DNA of 64,000 nucleotides from Pedobacter hiemivivus (GCF_004331685.1 NZ_SJSM01000001.1:678994-742993), one strand, 5' to 3'. Positions 13,734 through 23,791 are shown, numbered from the stretch's first letter. The notes: generated from the sequence alone by a model not told the origin. Program-made: numbers and translations.

Positions 13734-14795
13734 ATGAAAAAAAGTATCTTTATAATATCTGCAATTAGCCTTCTGGGTTTGTCTATAATTTGGTTTCTGA
13801 GTTTTGACAAAGACAACACTAAAAATGGATTCAAAAGAATTTTACAAGGAGCGGCCCCACAGCTAGTTTCAATAATTGATATTCCTAACAGCGAATTTTG
13901 CTTTGCCGGTGAGGACAAAAATGGAAATACTGTACTATTTAACTTTAAGAATCGAAATTTTTATAAATTGGGGCCGAAAAATATTACATTAATAGAATTA
14001 AAAGTTTCTCCAAAATTCAATTATAAATCTCGATTAATGTACGCTTCTATGGGATACGGGGCTACTTTTTTAAATAACAATGAAGGAGATGTTTCAGTTA
14101 TCAAAGATTCAATTATTAATAATTTTAACATTCCAAGTATGCGCTATGATCATCCTAAAGTAATATCAAGTAATTCTGCAATAGTAAGAAGTTTTTACAC
14201 TGTAAAAGGGCAGAGAGTTCGAACTTTAAAAAAACTTACACTCACCGATACATTGTCATCTTTAAAGAGCGTCGATCTACCTATTCAAGTCGATGGTTTT
14301 TATTGTAATGATGGAACATTACATTACAATAAAGACCTCCAAAAGTTGTACTATCTCTTTTCTTATAGAGGTGAAATATTGACGTTGGACACATCTTTAA
14401 AAATGTTAAGCACTATTAAGACAATCGACACTATCACTAAATCAAATATTAAAGTAGTTTCGGTTAATATAAACTTCAAAGGACGTTTCGCGAAAAAAAA
14501 TATTCAAGTTAAACAGAATAATATTGTCAATGCCCTAATTTCTACAGATCAAAAATTTATATATGTATGTTCCAAAATTAAAGGCGACAATGAAAAATAC
14601 AAAGACTCCCATAAAAACATTCTAATTGATGTTTACTCTATAAAATCTGAAAAGTATTTGTATAGCTTTTATTTACCAAAACTAAATAGAGATATAATTT
14701 TTGGTTTTGAAGTTAAAAAAAACAATATAACTGTTATAACTGAAAATCGAATATTGACTTATAAAATCACTAAACATAATCAAGAGGCAATCTAA
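13734..14795 (+). CDS. Membrane-anchored propeller-like protein, 353 aa
   Basis: This protein has an N-terminal uncleaved-looking anchor (about 5-23) and a periplasmic part of regular beta-strand repeats, with recurring short strands around turns such as EDKNGNTVLFNF and LHYNKDLQKLYYLF. The spacing fits a six- or seven-bladed propeller. There is no lipobox. In Bacteroides, secreted NVEALA peptides often neighbour BF3164-type propeller lipoproteins, and here the same kind of protein follows four secreted peptides. A role in binding, displaying or sensing them is inference. The gene is very AT-rich compared with its right-hand neighbours, which may mean it was acquired. Confidence 0.6.
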   Translation: MKKSIFIISAISLLGLSIIWFLSFDKDNTKNGFKRILQGAAPQLVSIIDIPNSEFCFAGEDKNGNTVLFNFKNRNFYKLGPKNITLIELKVSPKFNYKSRLMYASMGYGATFLNNNEGDVSVIKDSIINNFNIPSMRYDHPKVISSNSAIVRSFYTVKGQRVRTLKKLTLTDTLSSLKSVDLPIQVDGFYCNDGTLHYNKDLQKLYYLFSYRGEILTLDTSLKMLSTIKTIDTITKSNIKVVSVNINFKGRFAKKNIQVKQNNIVNALISTDQKFIYVCSKIKGDNEKYKDSHKNILIDVYSIKSEKYLYSFYLPKLNRDIIFGFEVKKNNITVITENRILTYKITKHNQEAI

Positions 14796-14833
14796 TTTTA
14801 ATATAACAATCTTTTGGACAGTAAAAAGTCATT

Positions 14834-16387
14834 CTAGTTCGAATGTCTCATCAATGCCTTTTCTATAACCTTTTCAAACCCACTATTTTCAGTTGAGATA
14901 CTAATTAATGAGGGTATACTAAGAATTTTCATATCTCTGTCTACTATCATAACAAATGGGCCACCAGTAATGCCGTAGTTTATCAAAAAAGGGTGACCGA
15001 CTCCTAAACTACCAGTTGAAACATTAGTATTCTTGTCAGAAGTATACAAATTGCTTTTTATTCCCTTTATCCAATCGTCCTTTTTTTTATCGATATTGAT
15101 ACTTAAGTAAACAAAGTTTGTATCAGTGTCAAACTTCTTTTTAATATTTTTTTCATACAGTGCGTGAAAATTAGCACAACCAGCACACCCTAGAAACCAT
15201 GTGTCAATTAGTATAACTTTTCCACTCAATGACTCAATGTTAAATTTCTTATTGTCTAACGTTATAAAATCAGTGATAAATAATTTTCCAATTTTCTTGC
15301 TATTAACGACCATTCTGGATTCAATAGTTTCTTTTATATGGGGCTCGGTTACCGTTTGATAAGCATCCATTATTATTGAATCTTTCTCAATATCGGATGA
15401 TTGATCATACGAACGAATTCCGGTCATCGAAGCGAAAATTAATCTTCCTATAATTTTATCTCTTATATCGTTTTTAAATTTTGTTTTTATTTCATCATAC
15501 ACGTATTTAAGATCGGATTTAGCTGAAGAAGAATCTAATCTTGACTCAAATTTAATTTTAGCTACAGCAGTTCGGATGTAAGTTGGTGCAAATGTACTTA
15601 GTGAAGTTGGAGGGATGTAAAGCATATGACTGTTGTTCACATAACTGTCCCTAATAACATCTTTATATTGAGGAAATTTTTTAAGTAGTAAATCTAATCT
15701 GAATACCCAATCAGAATGATAGTCTGCAAATTCATACTTTAATATTTTTTTTAAATCATAATTTAAATTTGAATTTTCTATCAAATTATTGGATTTACTT
15801 TGATGTTTAAGAGTTAACCTTATAAGTCTTTCTAAGACATCTTTTAACTCTTTCAAATTTTTTATCGTTTGGATTTCTGTGATCAATGGATCTTTCATAT
15901 AATTTCTCCACATTTCATTGTTTAATCGATTAGTTAAATTGTATTTTTCAGCTCCTTCCCCCTGAAAGCTAATAGAATCTATACCGTCCATTTTCGCATA
16001 GATTTTTATTTTTATTTGATCGCCCGGTTCCTGATAAAATCCACCTGTCCATCTCCATTTCTTACCCGCATCTTCATAAAACATTTGAAATTTATGAACT
16101 TTACCCAAATAAGGAATTGAAAAGTGAAATTCGCCGCTTTTATCAACCCTTGGTGTTTGAATATCTCCACCAAATTTTGGATATTCATCGAACTTCACGT
16201 AAGTAACTATACTTTTTACATCTATAGCACTTGGACTTCCTATTATATTGTTTGGTTGGTAAACGATTTGTCCTGAAAAGCTTGAAGTAGAGGGATTTTG
16301 ACCAAAAGAAAGAACTGAATTAATGGATATAAAAATTGCTAACAGTATTTTTAAATGAGTCATGTTATTTATAGCTGAGGTTATCAT
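14834..16387 (-). CDS. TlpA-like thioredoxin-fold lipoprotein/periplasmic protein
   Basis: This 517-aa protein has a signal peptide (start most likely at residue 9), an N-terminal beta-rich region (about 30-150) of the type found before TlpA domains in Bacteroidota, a helical middle (150-360) and a C-terminal TlpA/thioredoxin domain. The redox motif is WFLGCAGC at about residue 399. The cis-Pro region appears as GGPFVMIVDRD. Such proteins reduce or isomerise disulfides in the periplasm. It is the last gene of the sigma-FecR-SusCD locus and converges on the peptide cluster, a second redox gene close by. Confidence 0.8.
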   Translation of the reverse strand: MITSAINNMTHLKILLAIFISINSVLSFGQNPSTSSFSGQIVYQPNNIIGSPSAIDVKSIVTYVKFDEYPKFGGDIQTPRVDKSGEFHFSIPYLGKVHKFQMFYEDAGKKWRWTGGFYQEPGDQIKIKIYAKMDGIDSISFQGEGAEKYNLTNRLNNEMWRNYMKDPLITEIQTIKNLKELKDVLERLIRLTLKHQSKSNNLIENSNLNYDLKKILKYEFADYHSDWVFRLDLLLKKFPQYKDVIRDSYVNNSHMLYIPPTSLSTFAPTYIRTAVAKIKFESRLDSSSAKSDLKYVYDEIKTKFKNDIRDKIIGRLIFASMTGIRSYDQSSDIEKDSIIMDAYQTVTEPHIKETIESRMVVNSKKIGKLFITDFITLDNKKFNIESLSGKVILIDTWFLGCAGCANFHALYEKNIKKKFDTDTNFVYLSINIDKKKDDWIKGIKSNLYTSDKNTNVSTGSLGVGHPFLINYGITGGPFVMIVDRDMKILSIPSLISISTENSGFEKVIEKALMRHSN

Positions 16388-16457
16388 TAGTTCCGAGTTT
16401 AAGTATATGAATATATTATAATAGTGGGTTTACATTAAAAGGAGCAAACCACAATTT

Positions 16458-17870
16458 TCAATAACCATCATTTTGTTTAATATTAGAATTTCTATTAATT
16501 TCTTTGCTAGGAATCGGATATAAAACATCAGTAGAATTCCAACTAGATTTTACAGGGCTCAATACTTCTGTAGCTTTACCTGTTCTTTTTAAATCTAACC
16601 ACCTATGCCCCCACTCAGTAAAAAGCTCCAATCGTCTTTCATTTAATATGATTTGTATAAGATTCGTTTTATTAATTTGTGGGTTTGTGTCCTTAATAAG
16701 AGCAATACCAGCTCTGCCCCTAATTTTGTCTATGTCTTCAATCGCTAGTGAGAGCTTATCTAATTGTGCCCTTGCCTCAGCTCTTATTAAAAATACTTCC
16801 GCCAAGCGTAAAACGACTGAATATTCATTAACATTTGTTGAAGAAGCAATTTTGTATTTAAATGGAAAATAAAAGGTGCCAGCAGTATTCGTAAAGCTTT
16901 TAATCCAGGCGATCTTTCGTTTATCAGTCACTTCAAAAGCATTTGTTGCAAATGTATTTCTCAATGAAACAACCAGAGGGGTGGCTGAGAGAATAAATGC
17001 AGCACCTTCATTTGTGTTCTTTCCTGCCGGTGGCATTAATTGCCATATCGTTTCGGAACTGCTTTTTTCGAAGGCTTTATCCAAGGTATTTAGATTATAT
17101 ACACTAGATTTGGAAATTACTGTCGTTGCATAATTTTCGGCGTTTTGCCAATCTTTTAAATACAAATAGACCCTTGAAAGTAAGGCCTGAACAGTTGATT
17201 TATTTGGCCTTACCCTTTCTATGGTTACATAATTTTCATCAAGGAGTTGCTCCGAGGCCCTTAAATCTAAAATGATTTGATTATAAATATCAGTAACAGA
17301 AGCCTGTTGTGCGTTTTGCAAAATTCTGTAGTCAGAATTCAAATGTAATGGAACACTACCAAATAAATTTACAAGATAGAAATAACTAAAGGCTCTAATA
17401 AATCTAGCTTCGCCCTCAATCTGATTTTTCACTTTTGATGTTATGCTATTGGGGCCACTAAGGCCCTCCAAGATAACATTTGAAGTGTATATTGCTTGAT
17501 AAGGACTTCCAAATAAAAGTTGGTTTAACAGATCATTTTCTGGTGTAACTTTATTTTCATAAAACTCGCTACCTAAAGTATTATAGGCAATAAGTTCATC
17601 GGAGGATAATCCACACATTAGAGTAACGCTTCCTTGGCCACCATAAGCGAAACTATAAGTGGACATTTTGCTGTAAATTCCCAGTAATGCCGAAATAGCA
17701 AGCTCATCATTATTTAAGATGTTTTGTTGTTCTATACTTGCTTCTGGTGTACCTACTTCCAAATAGTTTTTACAATTCATTGACAAAGAGGACAGCATGC
17801 ACAATGCAATCATGATAGTAACCTTGAATTTACCACCATTTTCACTTTTTTTATTTAAAAGATTTTTCAT
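16458..17870 (-). CDS. SusD/RagB family outer-membrane lipoprotein
   Basis: This 470-aa protein has a lipoprotein signal with a Cys in LSMNC (about residue 33) and the all-helical TPR-like SusD fold. Typical features are FIRAFSYFYLVNLFGSVPL in the middle and a C-terminal region with YSVVLRLAEVFLIRAEARAQ and ERRLELFTEWGHRWLDLKR. SusD caps the SusC channel and binds the ligand at the cell surface. The gene starts 11 bases after susC. The ligand is unknown; the thioredoxin-like partner downstream argues against a plain polysaccharide locus. Confidence 0.93.
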   Translation of the reverse strand: MKNLLNKKSENGGKFKVTIMIALCMLSSLSMNCKNYLEVGTPEASIEQQNILNNDELAISALLGIYSKMSTYSFAYGGQGSVTLMCGLSSDELIAYNTLGSEFYENKVTPENDLLNQLLFGSPYQAIYTSNVILEGLSGPNSITSKVKNQIEGEARFIRAFSYFYLVNLFGSVPLHLNSDYRILQNAQQASVTDIYNQIILDLRASEQLLDENYVTIERVRPNKSTVQALLSRVYLYLKDWQNAENYATTVISKSSVYNLNTLDKAFEKSSSETIWQLMPPAGKNTNEGAAFILSATPLVVSLRNTFATNAFEVTDKRKIAWIKSFTNTAGTFYFPFKYKIASSTNVNEYSVVLRLAEVFLIRAEARAQLDKLSLAIEDIDKIRGRAGIALIKDTNPQINKTNLIQIILNERRLELFTEWGHRWLDLKRTGKATEVLSPVKSSWNSTDVLYPIPSKEINRNSNIKQNDGY

Positions 17871-17881
17871 TTTTTTAAGAT

Positions 17882-20800
17882 TTAAAGTGATAAGTTAATT
17901 CCGATGGCAAAGGTTCTCAAAGGAGGTAGCATTCCTAAAGTTGCTGTTTCTGGATCCAGTCCGATATATTTAGTAATTGTGACGAGATTCTGGGCTTGAA
18001 GATATATAGCGCAATTGCTTATTTTAACTTTTTCTAGCAAGTGATTAGGAAGGTTAAAAGACAGAGCTATATTTCTTAAGCGTATATAAGAAGCATCTAC
18101 TACAGACAAGGTGGATTGTTTAGCTCGGGAGTTCAATGTGTTTACTGAAGTTAATGTGCTAAATTTTTGGACTGAAGTGGCATCTCCTTCCTTTTGCCAT
18201 CTTTCAAGTACCGCCGTTAACTGGTTTGAAATTTTTTCTCCCGTAAATCGACCTGGATTAGATAAAGTTGTAGTTTGATAACTATTGCCTTTTTGATCAA
18301 CAAAAGAAAGCAACATATCTAGACTAAACTGCTTAAATCTAATTGAATTCTGGAAGCCCCCATAGTATTTTTGACCTAAGAATCTTATCTCTTGACGATC
18401 TGGAGGATTAATAGTACCACTATTGTCTTTGTCTTCAATAACATAAAGTCCAGATTGATTACTGACTGAAGCATTATAAAACTTACCGATAGCCAGTGGT
18501 TCGCCAATTACGTATGTATCGAAGTCATTTGAAGTTGATAATCCTGGATACGAGATTAATTTGTTCTTAGGTATAGTTAAATTAAAGGAGGTTGTCCAAT
18601 TGAAATTTTTACTTCCAATAATTTTATAACTGGAATCAAATTCCCAACCAGTATTTTGAACAGTAGCTGGTAAATTAGCATATATAAAAGCAGGCCCAAT
18701 GCTGATAGGGAGATCTTTAAATAGTAATTGATTAGATGAACGATTTCGGTAAAACGAAATATTAATATTAAGTTTATCCTTAAAAATCCCCAATTGAATA
18801 CCTGCTTCTAGCTTTTGATTGGTTTCCCAAGCAAAGTCATTGTTAGCTATTGATGCAACAGATAAAGTCGGAGCCCCCTGATATGAACTTGAGGAATTCC
18901 ATAATGATAAATATCGATAATCCCCGATTTGATCATTGCCTGTAATCCCATAACTTGCTCTTATTTTAGCAAAGCTCACAAATGGTAGTGTATGTCTGAG
19001 AAATTGCTCTTCGGACAATATCCAGGCTGCCCCTATTGCACCAAAGTTAGCGAATTTTTTATCTGGCCCGAAACGGCTTGATCCGTCTCTCCTCGCAGTA
19101 AAATTAATAAAATACTTTTCTTTAATATTAAAATTTAAACGAGAAAATAAACCGAGATAACGATATTTAAATCCAGGCAGTAATTCAGCATTTGTTATTA
19201 ATCCGGCTGAGCCTATGTTGTCCATTAGTTCATCACTACTAAAATTTGAGGCGTTTACCGTTGTAAGTTTATATTGTGTATTTTGGAGAGTCAGCCCCAA
19301 TAAGGCATCTATTTTAATTAAACCAAAAGAATTATTGTAATTGAACTGAGGTTCAAAAGATAAGTTTTTATTATAGTTATTTGAGAAGGAAGTACTTCTA
19401 TTTACGGCTGTATAATTATATATTGGCGAAATTGATGCTAAGGGAAATTTTCTTGTACCTTCAGTCCTAATTGTATTGTACGATAATGAGGCTTTAAATT
19501 TAAAATTTGGAAATATTTTATAATTAAAAGATAGATTAGCTAAAAGGTTATCGGTTGTACTGTTGTTTTTTTGTAGTAATAAAGCCATTGGGTTTGTCAC
19601 AACGGTACTGTTATCCCAGTTCAATTTCCCCTCCTGATTATAAGGTTGAGGTGCATTAGGAGCTAATAAAATATATAAAGTTAGATCTTGATTTAATAGA
19701 TCTCTTTTTGTATTAGTATAAGTTGCATATAAGTTAACAGTTAATTTATCATTTGGTGCACCTAAATTTATTCCACTACGAACACTGGCTCGTTTCAACC
19801 CAAAGTCTCCTGGGAACACTGTTCCTTCCGTATAATAATTTGCTGCAAGAATATAATTATTTTTATTATCTCCTCCATTTACATTAACTGAAGTCGAGGT
19901 ATTTTTTGCTTTTCCACCAATTAGTTCTTTTTGCCAATTAATCTCATTGTCTTGCTTCCATATACCATTCAAGTCATGGTCAAGTGCTCCAGGTTGTAAT
20001 GCATCATTTTTAAAGGCCTCTCTTCGCATAGACAGATACTCCTCTGTATTCAATGTATTAACAAAATGACCTACCTCACTAAAACCCGCATTGAAACTTG
20101 CACCTACTGTGGTTTTTCCGGCTTTCCCTCGTTTAGTCGTAATTAAGATAACTCCATTCGCTCCCCGTGAGCCATATATAGCTGTAGCATCTGCATCTTT
20201 AAGAACTTCGATGCTTTCAATATCTCCTGGATTTATAGATGCAAGATTGCTGGCTCCAGGGAGACCGTAAAGTGTACTTTGACCAGTAGATAAATTTTGT
20301 GAGGGAAAAACCACTCCATCAATGATATAAAGAGGGTTGTTACCACTCTTCAAACTGTTTTGGCCGCGAATTTGTATATTAAAACCACCTCCAGGAATAC
20401 CACTTTGTTGAGTTACTTGCAAGCCCGTTACTCTACCTTGTAATGCCATAAGTGGATTACTTACTGGATTTTGACTGATAGCTTTTGCATCTACTCTAGA
20501 TATATTTCCAGTCCTCTCCCTATCTGTAACGGTGTAATACCCCGCATTAATCTCTACCTCCTGAAGTTTGTCCGTACTTGATATTAGTGATATTGATTTC
20601 AGATTTTCAGATGCCTTTATTTCTTTACTATTATACCCAATGAATGAAATTACCAAAATGTCTTTCGCATTTACATTTTGTAAACTAAACTCACCATTGG
20701 CATTTGTAACTGTGCTATTAGTACTGCCTTTAACCTTTACAGTCGCTCCCACCAAAGGCACGTTATTTTCATCAAGCACCCTTCCACGTATATCAATTCC

Positions 20801-21199
20801 AACAAGCACACCAATCCCCTTTTCAATAAGGGAACGATTGTCGACTTTAATGACAATAGCCTTCCCTACAATTTTGTAAGTCACAGAGCGCCCAAATAAA
20901 AGCTTATCCAACACTTTTTCAACGGGTGTGTTGTAAAAATCAGCATCTATAAGCTCATGACCATTGAGTAGGCCTTCAGACCAAACCACACCATAGCTGG
21001 TTTGCTTCCTAATTTCCATTACGAGGTCGAAAAAAGTGATGCCTTTTTTATTATAAGTCAGCGTTTGTCCGCGAGTGTCTTTTGCACTTAACTGGATTAC
21101 GGCTATTAAAATTATAATAATCGTTAATCGCATGATGAACAGTGTTTTTTGAATGCTCTTCCGAAGAACATCCCGTTTCATGAAATTGATTTTATACAT
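17882..21199 (-). CDS. SusC/RagA TonB-dependent transducer with STN domain
   Basis: This 1105-aa outer-membrane transporter has a signal peptide (start possibly at residue 7), an STN secretin/TonB signalling domain (about 50-120) that talks to FecR, a carboxypeptidase-regulatory-like domain (about 130-210), a plug (with the SusC-type QVTQQSGIPGGGFNIQIRG and NPLYIIDGVVFPS) and a 22-strand barrel. The STN domain plus the upstream FecR and two sigma genes make this a complete cell-surface signalling receptor. It is separated from FecR by 200 bases that contain a near-perfect palindrome. Confidence 0.95.
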   Translation of the reverse strand: MYKINFMKRDVLRKSIQKTLFIMRLTIIIILIAVIQLSAKDTRGQTLTYNKKGITFFDLVMEIRKQTSYGVVWSEGLLNGHELIDADFYNTPVEKVLDKLLFGRSVTYKIVGKAIVIKVDNRSLIEKGIGVLVGIDIRGRVLDENNVPLVGATVKVKGSTNSTVTNANGEFSLQNVNAKDILVISFIGYNSKEIKASENLKSISLISSTDKLQEVEINAGYYTVTDRERTGNISRVDAKAISQNPVSNPLMALQGRVTGLQVTQQSGIPGGGFNIQIRGQNSLKSGNNPLYIIDGVVFPSQNLSTGQSTLYGLPGASNLASINPGDIESIEVLKDADATAIYGSRGANGVILITTKRGKAGKTTVGASFNAGFSEVGHFVNTLNTEEYLSMRREAFKNDALQPGALDHDLNGIWKQDNEINWQKELIGGKAKNTSTSVNVNGGDNKNNYILAANYYTEGTVFPGDFGLKRASVRSGINLGAPNDKLTVNLYATYTNTKRDLLNQDLTLYILLAPNAPQPYNQEGKLNWDNSTVVTNPMALLLQKNNSTTDNLLANLSFNYKIFPNFKFKASLSYNTIRTEGTRKFPLASISPIYNYTAVNRSTSFSNNYNKNLSFEPQFNYNNSFGLIKIDALLGLTLQNTQYKLTTVNASNFSSDELMDNIGSAGLITNAELLPGFKYRYLGLFSRLNFNIKEKYFINFTARRDGSSRFGPDKKFANFGAIGAAWILSEEQFLRHTLPFVSFAKIRASYGITGNDQIGDYRYLSLWNSSSSYQGAPTLSVASIANNDFAWETNQKLEAGIQLGIFKDKLNINISFYRNRSSNQLLFKDLPISIGPAFIYANLPATVQNTGWEFDSSYKIIGSKNFNWTTSFNLTIPKNKLISYPGLSTSNDFDTYVIGEPLAIGKFYNASVSNQSGLYVIEDKDNSGTINPPDRQEIRFLGQKYYGGFQNSIRFKQFSLDMLLSFVDQKGNSYQTTTLSNPGRFTGEKISNQLTAVLERWQKEGDATSVQKFSTLTSVNTLNSRAKQSTLSVVDASYIRLRNIALSFNLPNHLLEKVKISNCAIYLQAQNLVTITKYIGLDPETATLGMLPPLRTFAIGINLSL

Positions 21200-21243
21200 T
21201 TCATCGGTTTTATGACAAGGCTTAGCGGTTCCGACGCTACTTT

Positions 21244-21267
21244 AATTTTGCTTACGTAAGTAAAATT
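21244..21267. promoter_or_regulatory. 24-bp near-perfect palindrome before susC
   Basis: AATTTTGCTTACGTAAG continues into TAAAATT. All positions pair except one on each side. It lies between fecR and susC, about 45 bases before the susC start. It could be a regulator-binding site or a short RNA hairpin that separates receptor from sigma/FecR expression. Confidence 0.4.
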
Positions 21268-21399
21268 AGCTAAGTTTGCTTGTCTGTTAAATTGATCGTT
21301 TGATAGGTTAAGTAATACAGGCCCTGGTCGTTTATGTTCTGATAAAACATAAGCGACTTTTTTATGCTCGCATTAAGATTATTTAGGGAGGATCTCTAG

Positions 21400-22560
21400 T
21401 CAAGGTTTTACCATAATCCTCCTTCCCTCAATTTTAAATTTAACGTCCCCTGTTGCTTCTAATAAACATAAAACCTGAGAGACTTTTTCATACTTAGATA
21501 TAAAGCCACTAAATGGCCTATTTGCAATTTCTTTATCGGCGTATATCACCTCGACATTGTACCAACGTGCAATTTTCTGCATGATACTTTCAAGTCTTTC
21601 GTCCATAAAAATAAACTCTCCATTTTTCCAGGCAATAGCTATTGTTGGATCAATTTGATGTACACTAATGCCATTCGAATTAAGTACAGATTGCTGGCTA
21701 GGTCTTAATATGACTCCTTTTGTTTCACTACCAGTTGTTGTAAGAGAGGCAACCTTAACGCTGCCCTCTAACAAGGTTGTTTTAACTGAGAGTTCATCGT
21801 TGTAGGCAGATACGTTAAAATGGGTACCCAGCACCTCAATTCTTTGTTTATCTGTGGTAACGACGAAAGGATGTTCTTTATCTTTAGCTACCTCAAAATA
21901 TGCTTCACCTAATAGCTTAACATTTCGATACTGTTCTTTTCCTTTTAAAGAAGAGTTATAGGTTAAGCTGGATGCGGCGTTAAGCCATGCCGTTGAACCA
22001 TCTGGAAGGCGCACCTGATAGGTGCCGCCACGCGGAGTAGAGATGGTAAAGCTCTGAGCCCGCTCATTATTAATTAATGTACCGTCAGTGTAAGTTAACT
22101 TCGATGCATCAACTACAATACCTGCCTTTGCTTCACTTAGTTCAATCTTTTTTCCATTTGACAAGGTTAAAGTCGCCTTGTTGCCACCTGGATCGACATC
22201 TACTGCATATTGCGTAGGTGTAATAGCAGTTCTTTTAAATAACAGTGTCGAAAAGGTGCCAATAATTGCTATTGCCGCCGCAGCAAGCAGAATGTTTAAT
22301 GGCCAGTTAATCCGTGCGCCTTTTTGTTGTTTCCCTGATTCAGAATCAAAAGTTTGCAGAAAACGTTCTACATCGTCCTCCCAAACATCATCAGGTAATT
22401 CTCCATTAGGGTTATTTTTTCCTTTCTTATTGTACCAATTCTCTAATTGCTGCAACTCTTGTGGACTGCAGCTACCATCTTGGTATTTTTTCGTTAAGGC
22501 TTGAAAATCTTCTTGAGTTATCATAAACTTTTTAGGACTTATAACCTTAAGACAACTCAA
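21400..22560 (-). CDS. FecR family anti-sigma factor
   Basis: This 386-aa protein has an N-terminal cytoplasmic sigma-binding part (about 12-90), one transmembrane helix (about 91-111; LNILLAAAAIAIIGTF), a FecR domain (about 185-285; GGTYQVRLPDGSTAWLNAA, LGEAYFEVAKDKEH) and a C-terminal DUF4974 segment ending in EATGDVKFKIEGRRI. It is closely similar to the FecR at 7316-8440. A start at residue 13 (MITQEDF) matches homologues better than the annotated first Met. It lies between two full-length sigma genes and the STN-type SusC, its likely signal source. Confidence 0.93.
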   Translation of the reverse strand: MSCLKVISPKKFMITQEDFQALTKKYQDGSCSPQELQQLENWYNKKGKNNPNGELPDDVWEDDVERFLQTFDSESGKQQKGARINWPLNILLAAAAIAIIGTFSTLLFKRTAITPTQYAVDVDPGGNKATLTLSNGKKIELSEAKAGIVVDASKLTYTDGTLINNERAQSFTISTPRGGTYQVRLPDGSTAWLNAASSLTYNSSLKGKEQYRNVKLLGEAYFEVAKDKEHPFVVTTDKQRIEVLGTHFNVSAYNDELSVKTTLLEGSVKVASLTTTGSETKGVILRPSQQSVLNSNGISVHQIDPTIAIAWKNGEFIFMDERLESIMQKIARWYNVEVIYADKEIANRPFSGFISKYEKVSQVLCLLEATGDVKFKIEGRRIMVKP

Positions 22561-22617
22561 AGGTGCCTAGACCCCATACCATATTAAAATAAAGTTATCA
22601 TTTTGTTAATATTTCAA

Positions 22618-23193
22618 TCAAATAGTACTCTGCGTGCGTAAAATGATAGGGTTGTTGCGTAATATCTTGATGGCCCTTTGGATTTGATTACTGACATTAC
22701 TTTGGGACAGACCGAGCAATTTGGCAATCTTCTTCTGAGAAAAGTATTGCTTACGGCTGAGCTTGAAAATTTCGCGCATTTTAAACGGCATTTTTTCAAT
22801 TTCCGACTCAATCACCCTAGTCAATTCTTTTAAACACACTTGTTCATCAGCAAGCTCTCCTGAACCTTTTGCGTAGATAAAAAAATCCTCTGCGTAGTTC
22901 ATTTCTACTTTTGCTTGCTTTAGATGATCAAATACAACATGTCGTACGGCAGTATGTAAATATGATTTAAGAGAAGTATTAATATCTGTTTCTGCTCGTT
23001 GGTAAAACAGCTTAGTAAAAATCTCCTGGACTACATCCTTTGCGAGATCCATATCACCTAACATTTTGCCAGCATGTAACACTAAGGGGGGAAAATAATG
23101 ATCATAAATTACTGTAAACGCACCATTAAAATCGCCGTCTGACTGTAGCAACGCTATCAGTTCTACGTCTGAAAATCCGCTATAATCACACAT
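22618..23193 (-). CDS. ECF sigma factor, second of a complete pair
   Basis: This 191-aa ECF sigma factor has region 2 (VIYDHYFPPLVLHAGKMLG, LAKDVVQEIFTKLF) and a full region 4 (FSQKKIAKLLGLSQSNVSNQ, then IQRAIKILR). It is about half identical to the gene 37 bases upstream, so the pair arose by tandem duplication and both copies kept region 4. It precedes fecR by 57 bases. Why one FecR serves two sigma factors is unclear. Confidence 0.92.
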   Translation of the reverse strand: MCDYSGFSDVELIALLQSDGDFNGAFTVIYDHYFPPLVLHAGKMLGDMDLAKDVVQEIFTKLFYQRAETDINTSLKSYLHTAVRHVVFDHLKQAKVEMNYAEDFFIYAKGSGELADEQVCLKELTRVIESEIEKMPFKMREIFKLSRKQYFSQKKIAKLLGLSQSNVSNQIQRAIKILRNNPIILRTQSTI

Positions 23194-23230
23194 AATTCCC
23201 CAATGATTAAATAAATCAATACATGAATAG

Positions 23231-23791
23231 TCATGTATGTAAAAGGTTGTTGCCGCTTATTTTTTTGATTGCTAAGTTGATTTGATTATTGACTGTCTTT
23301 TTGGACAGATTGAGCCGTGTGGCAATCTCCTGATGAGAAAGGAACTGTTTACGGCTGAGTTCGAAAATTTCGCGCATTTTAGTCGGCAATTTTTCAATCT
23401 CTGATTCAATAGCATCCGCAAGCTCCTTTAGACAAACTTGTTCATCAGCAAACTCTCCTGAATTTTGTGTATAGTTGAAAAAATCTTCTGCATAATTCAA
23501 TTTAACTTTCGCGTGCTTAAGATTATTAAATACCTTATTGCGCACCATCTTGTATAAATAAGCAGAAAGAGAAGTATTAATATTTAAGGTTTTTCGCTGC
23601 TGATAGAACGTGGTGAAAAGTTCCTGTACCACATCCTTAGCTAGTTCCACATCACCTAACATTCGATTAGCATGCAAAACCAATAATTTCCTGTAACGAT
23701 CATAGATTGCTGTATATGCAGCAATATCTTCATACTCTGACTGTAGCAACTCTACGAGCTCTACATCTGAAAATTCGCTATAATTAATCAT
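23231..23791 (-). CDS. ECF sigma factor, first of a complete pair
   Basis: This 186-aa ECF sigma factor has region 2 (AIYDRYRKLLVLHANRMLG, LAKDVVQELFTTFY) and region 4 (LSHQEIATRLNLSKKTVNNQ, then INLAIKKISG) both present. It is the first gene of the signalling locus, and its upstream region (23792-24000) is rich in TTTTGTTCA repeats. The protein is a useful intact reference for judging the truncated sigma copies at 5849-7314. Confidence 0.92.
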   Translation of the reverse strand: MINYSEFSDVELVELLQSEYEDIAAYTAIYDRYRKLLVLHANRMLGDVELAKDVVQELFTTFYQQRKTLNINTSLSAYLYKMVRNKVFNNLKHAKVKLNYAEDFFNYTQNSGEFADEQVCLKELADAIESEIEKLPTKMREIFELSRKQFLSHQEIATRLNLSKKTVNNQINLAIKKISGNNLLHT

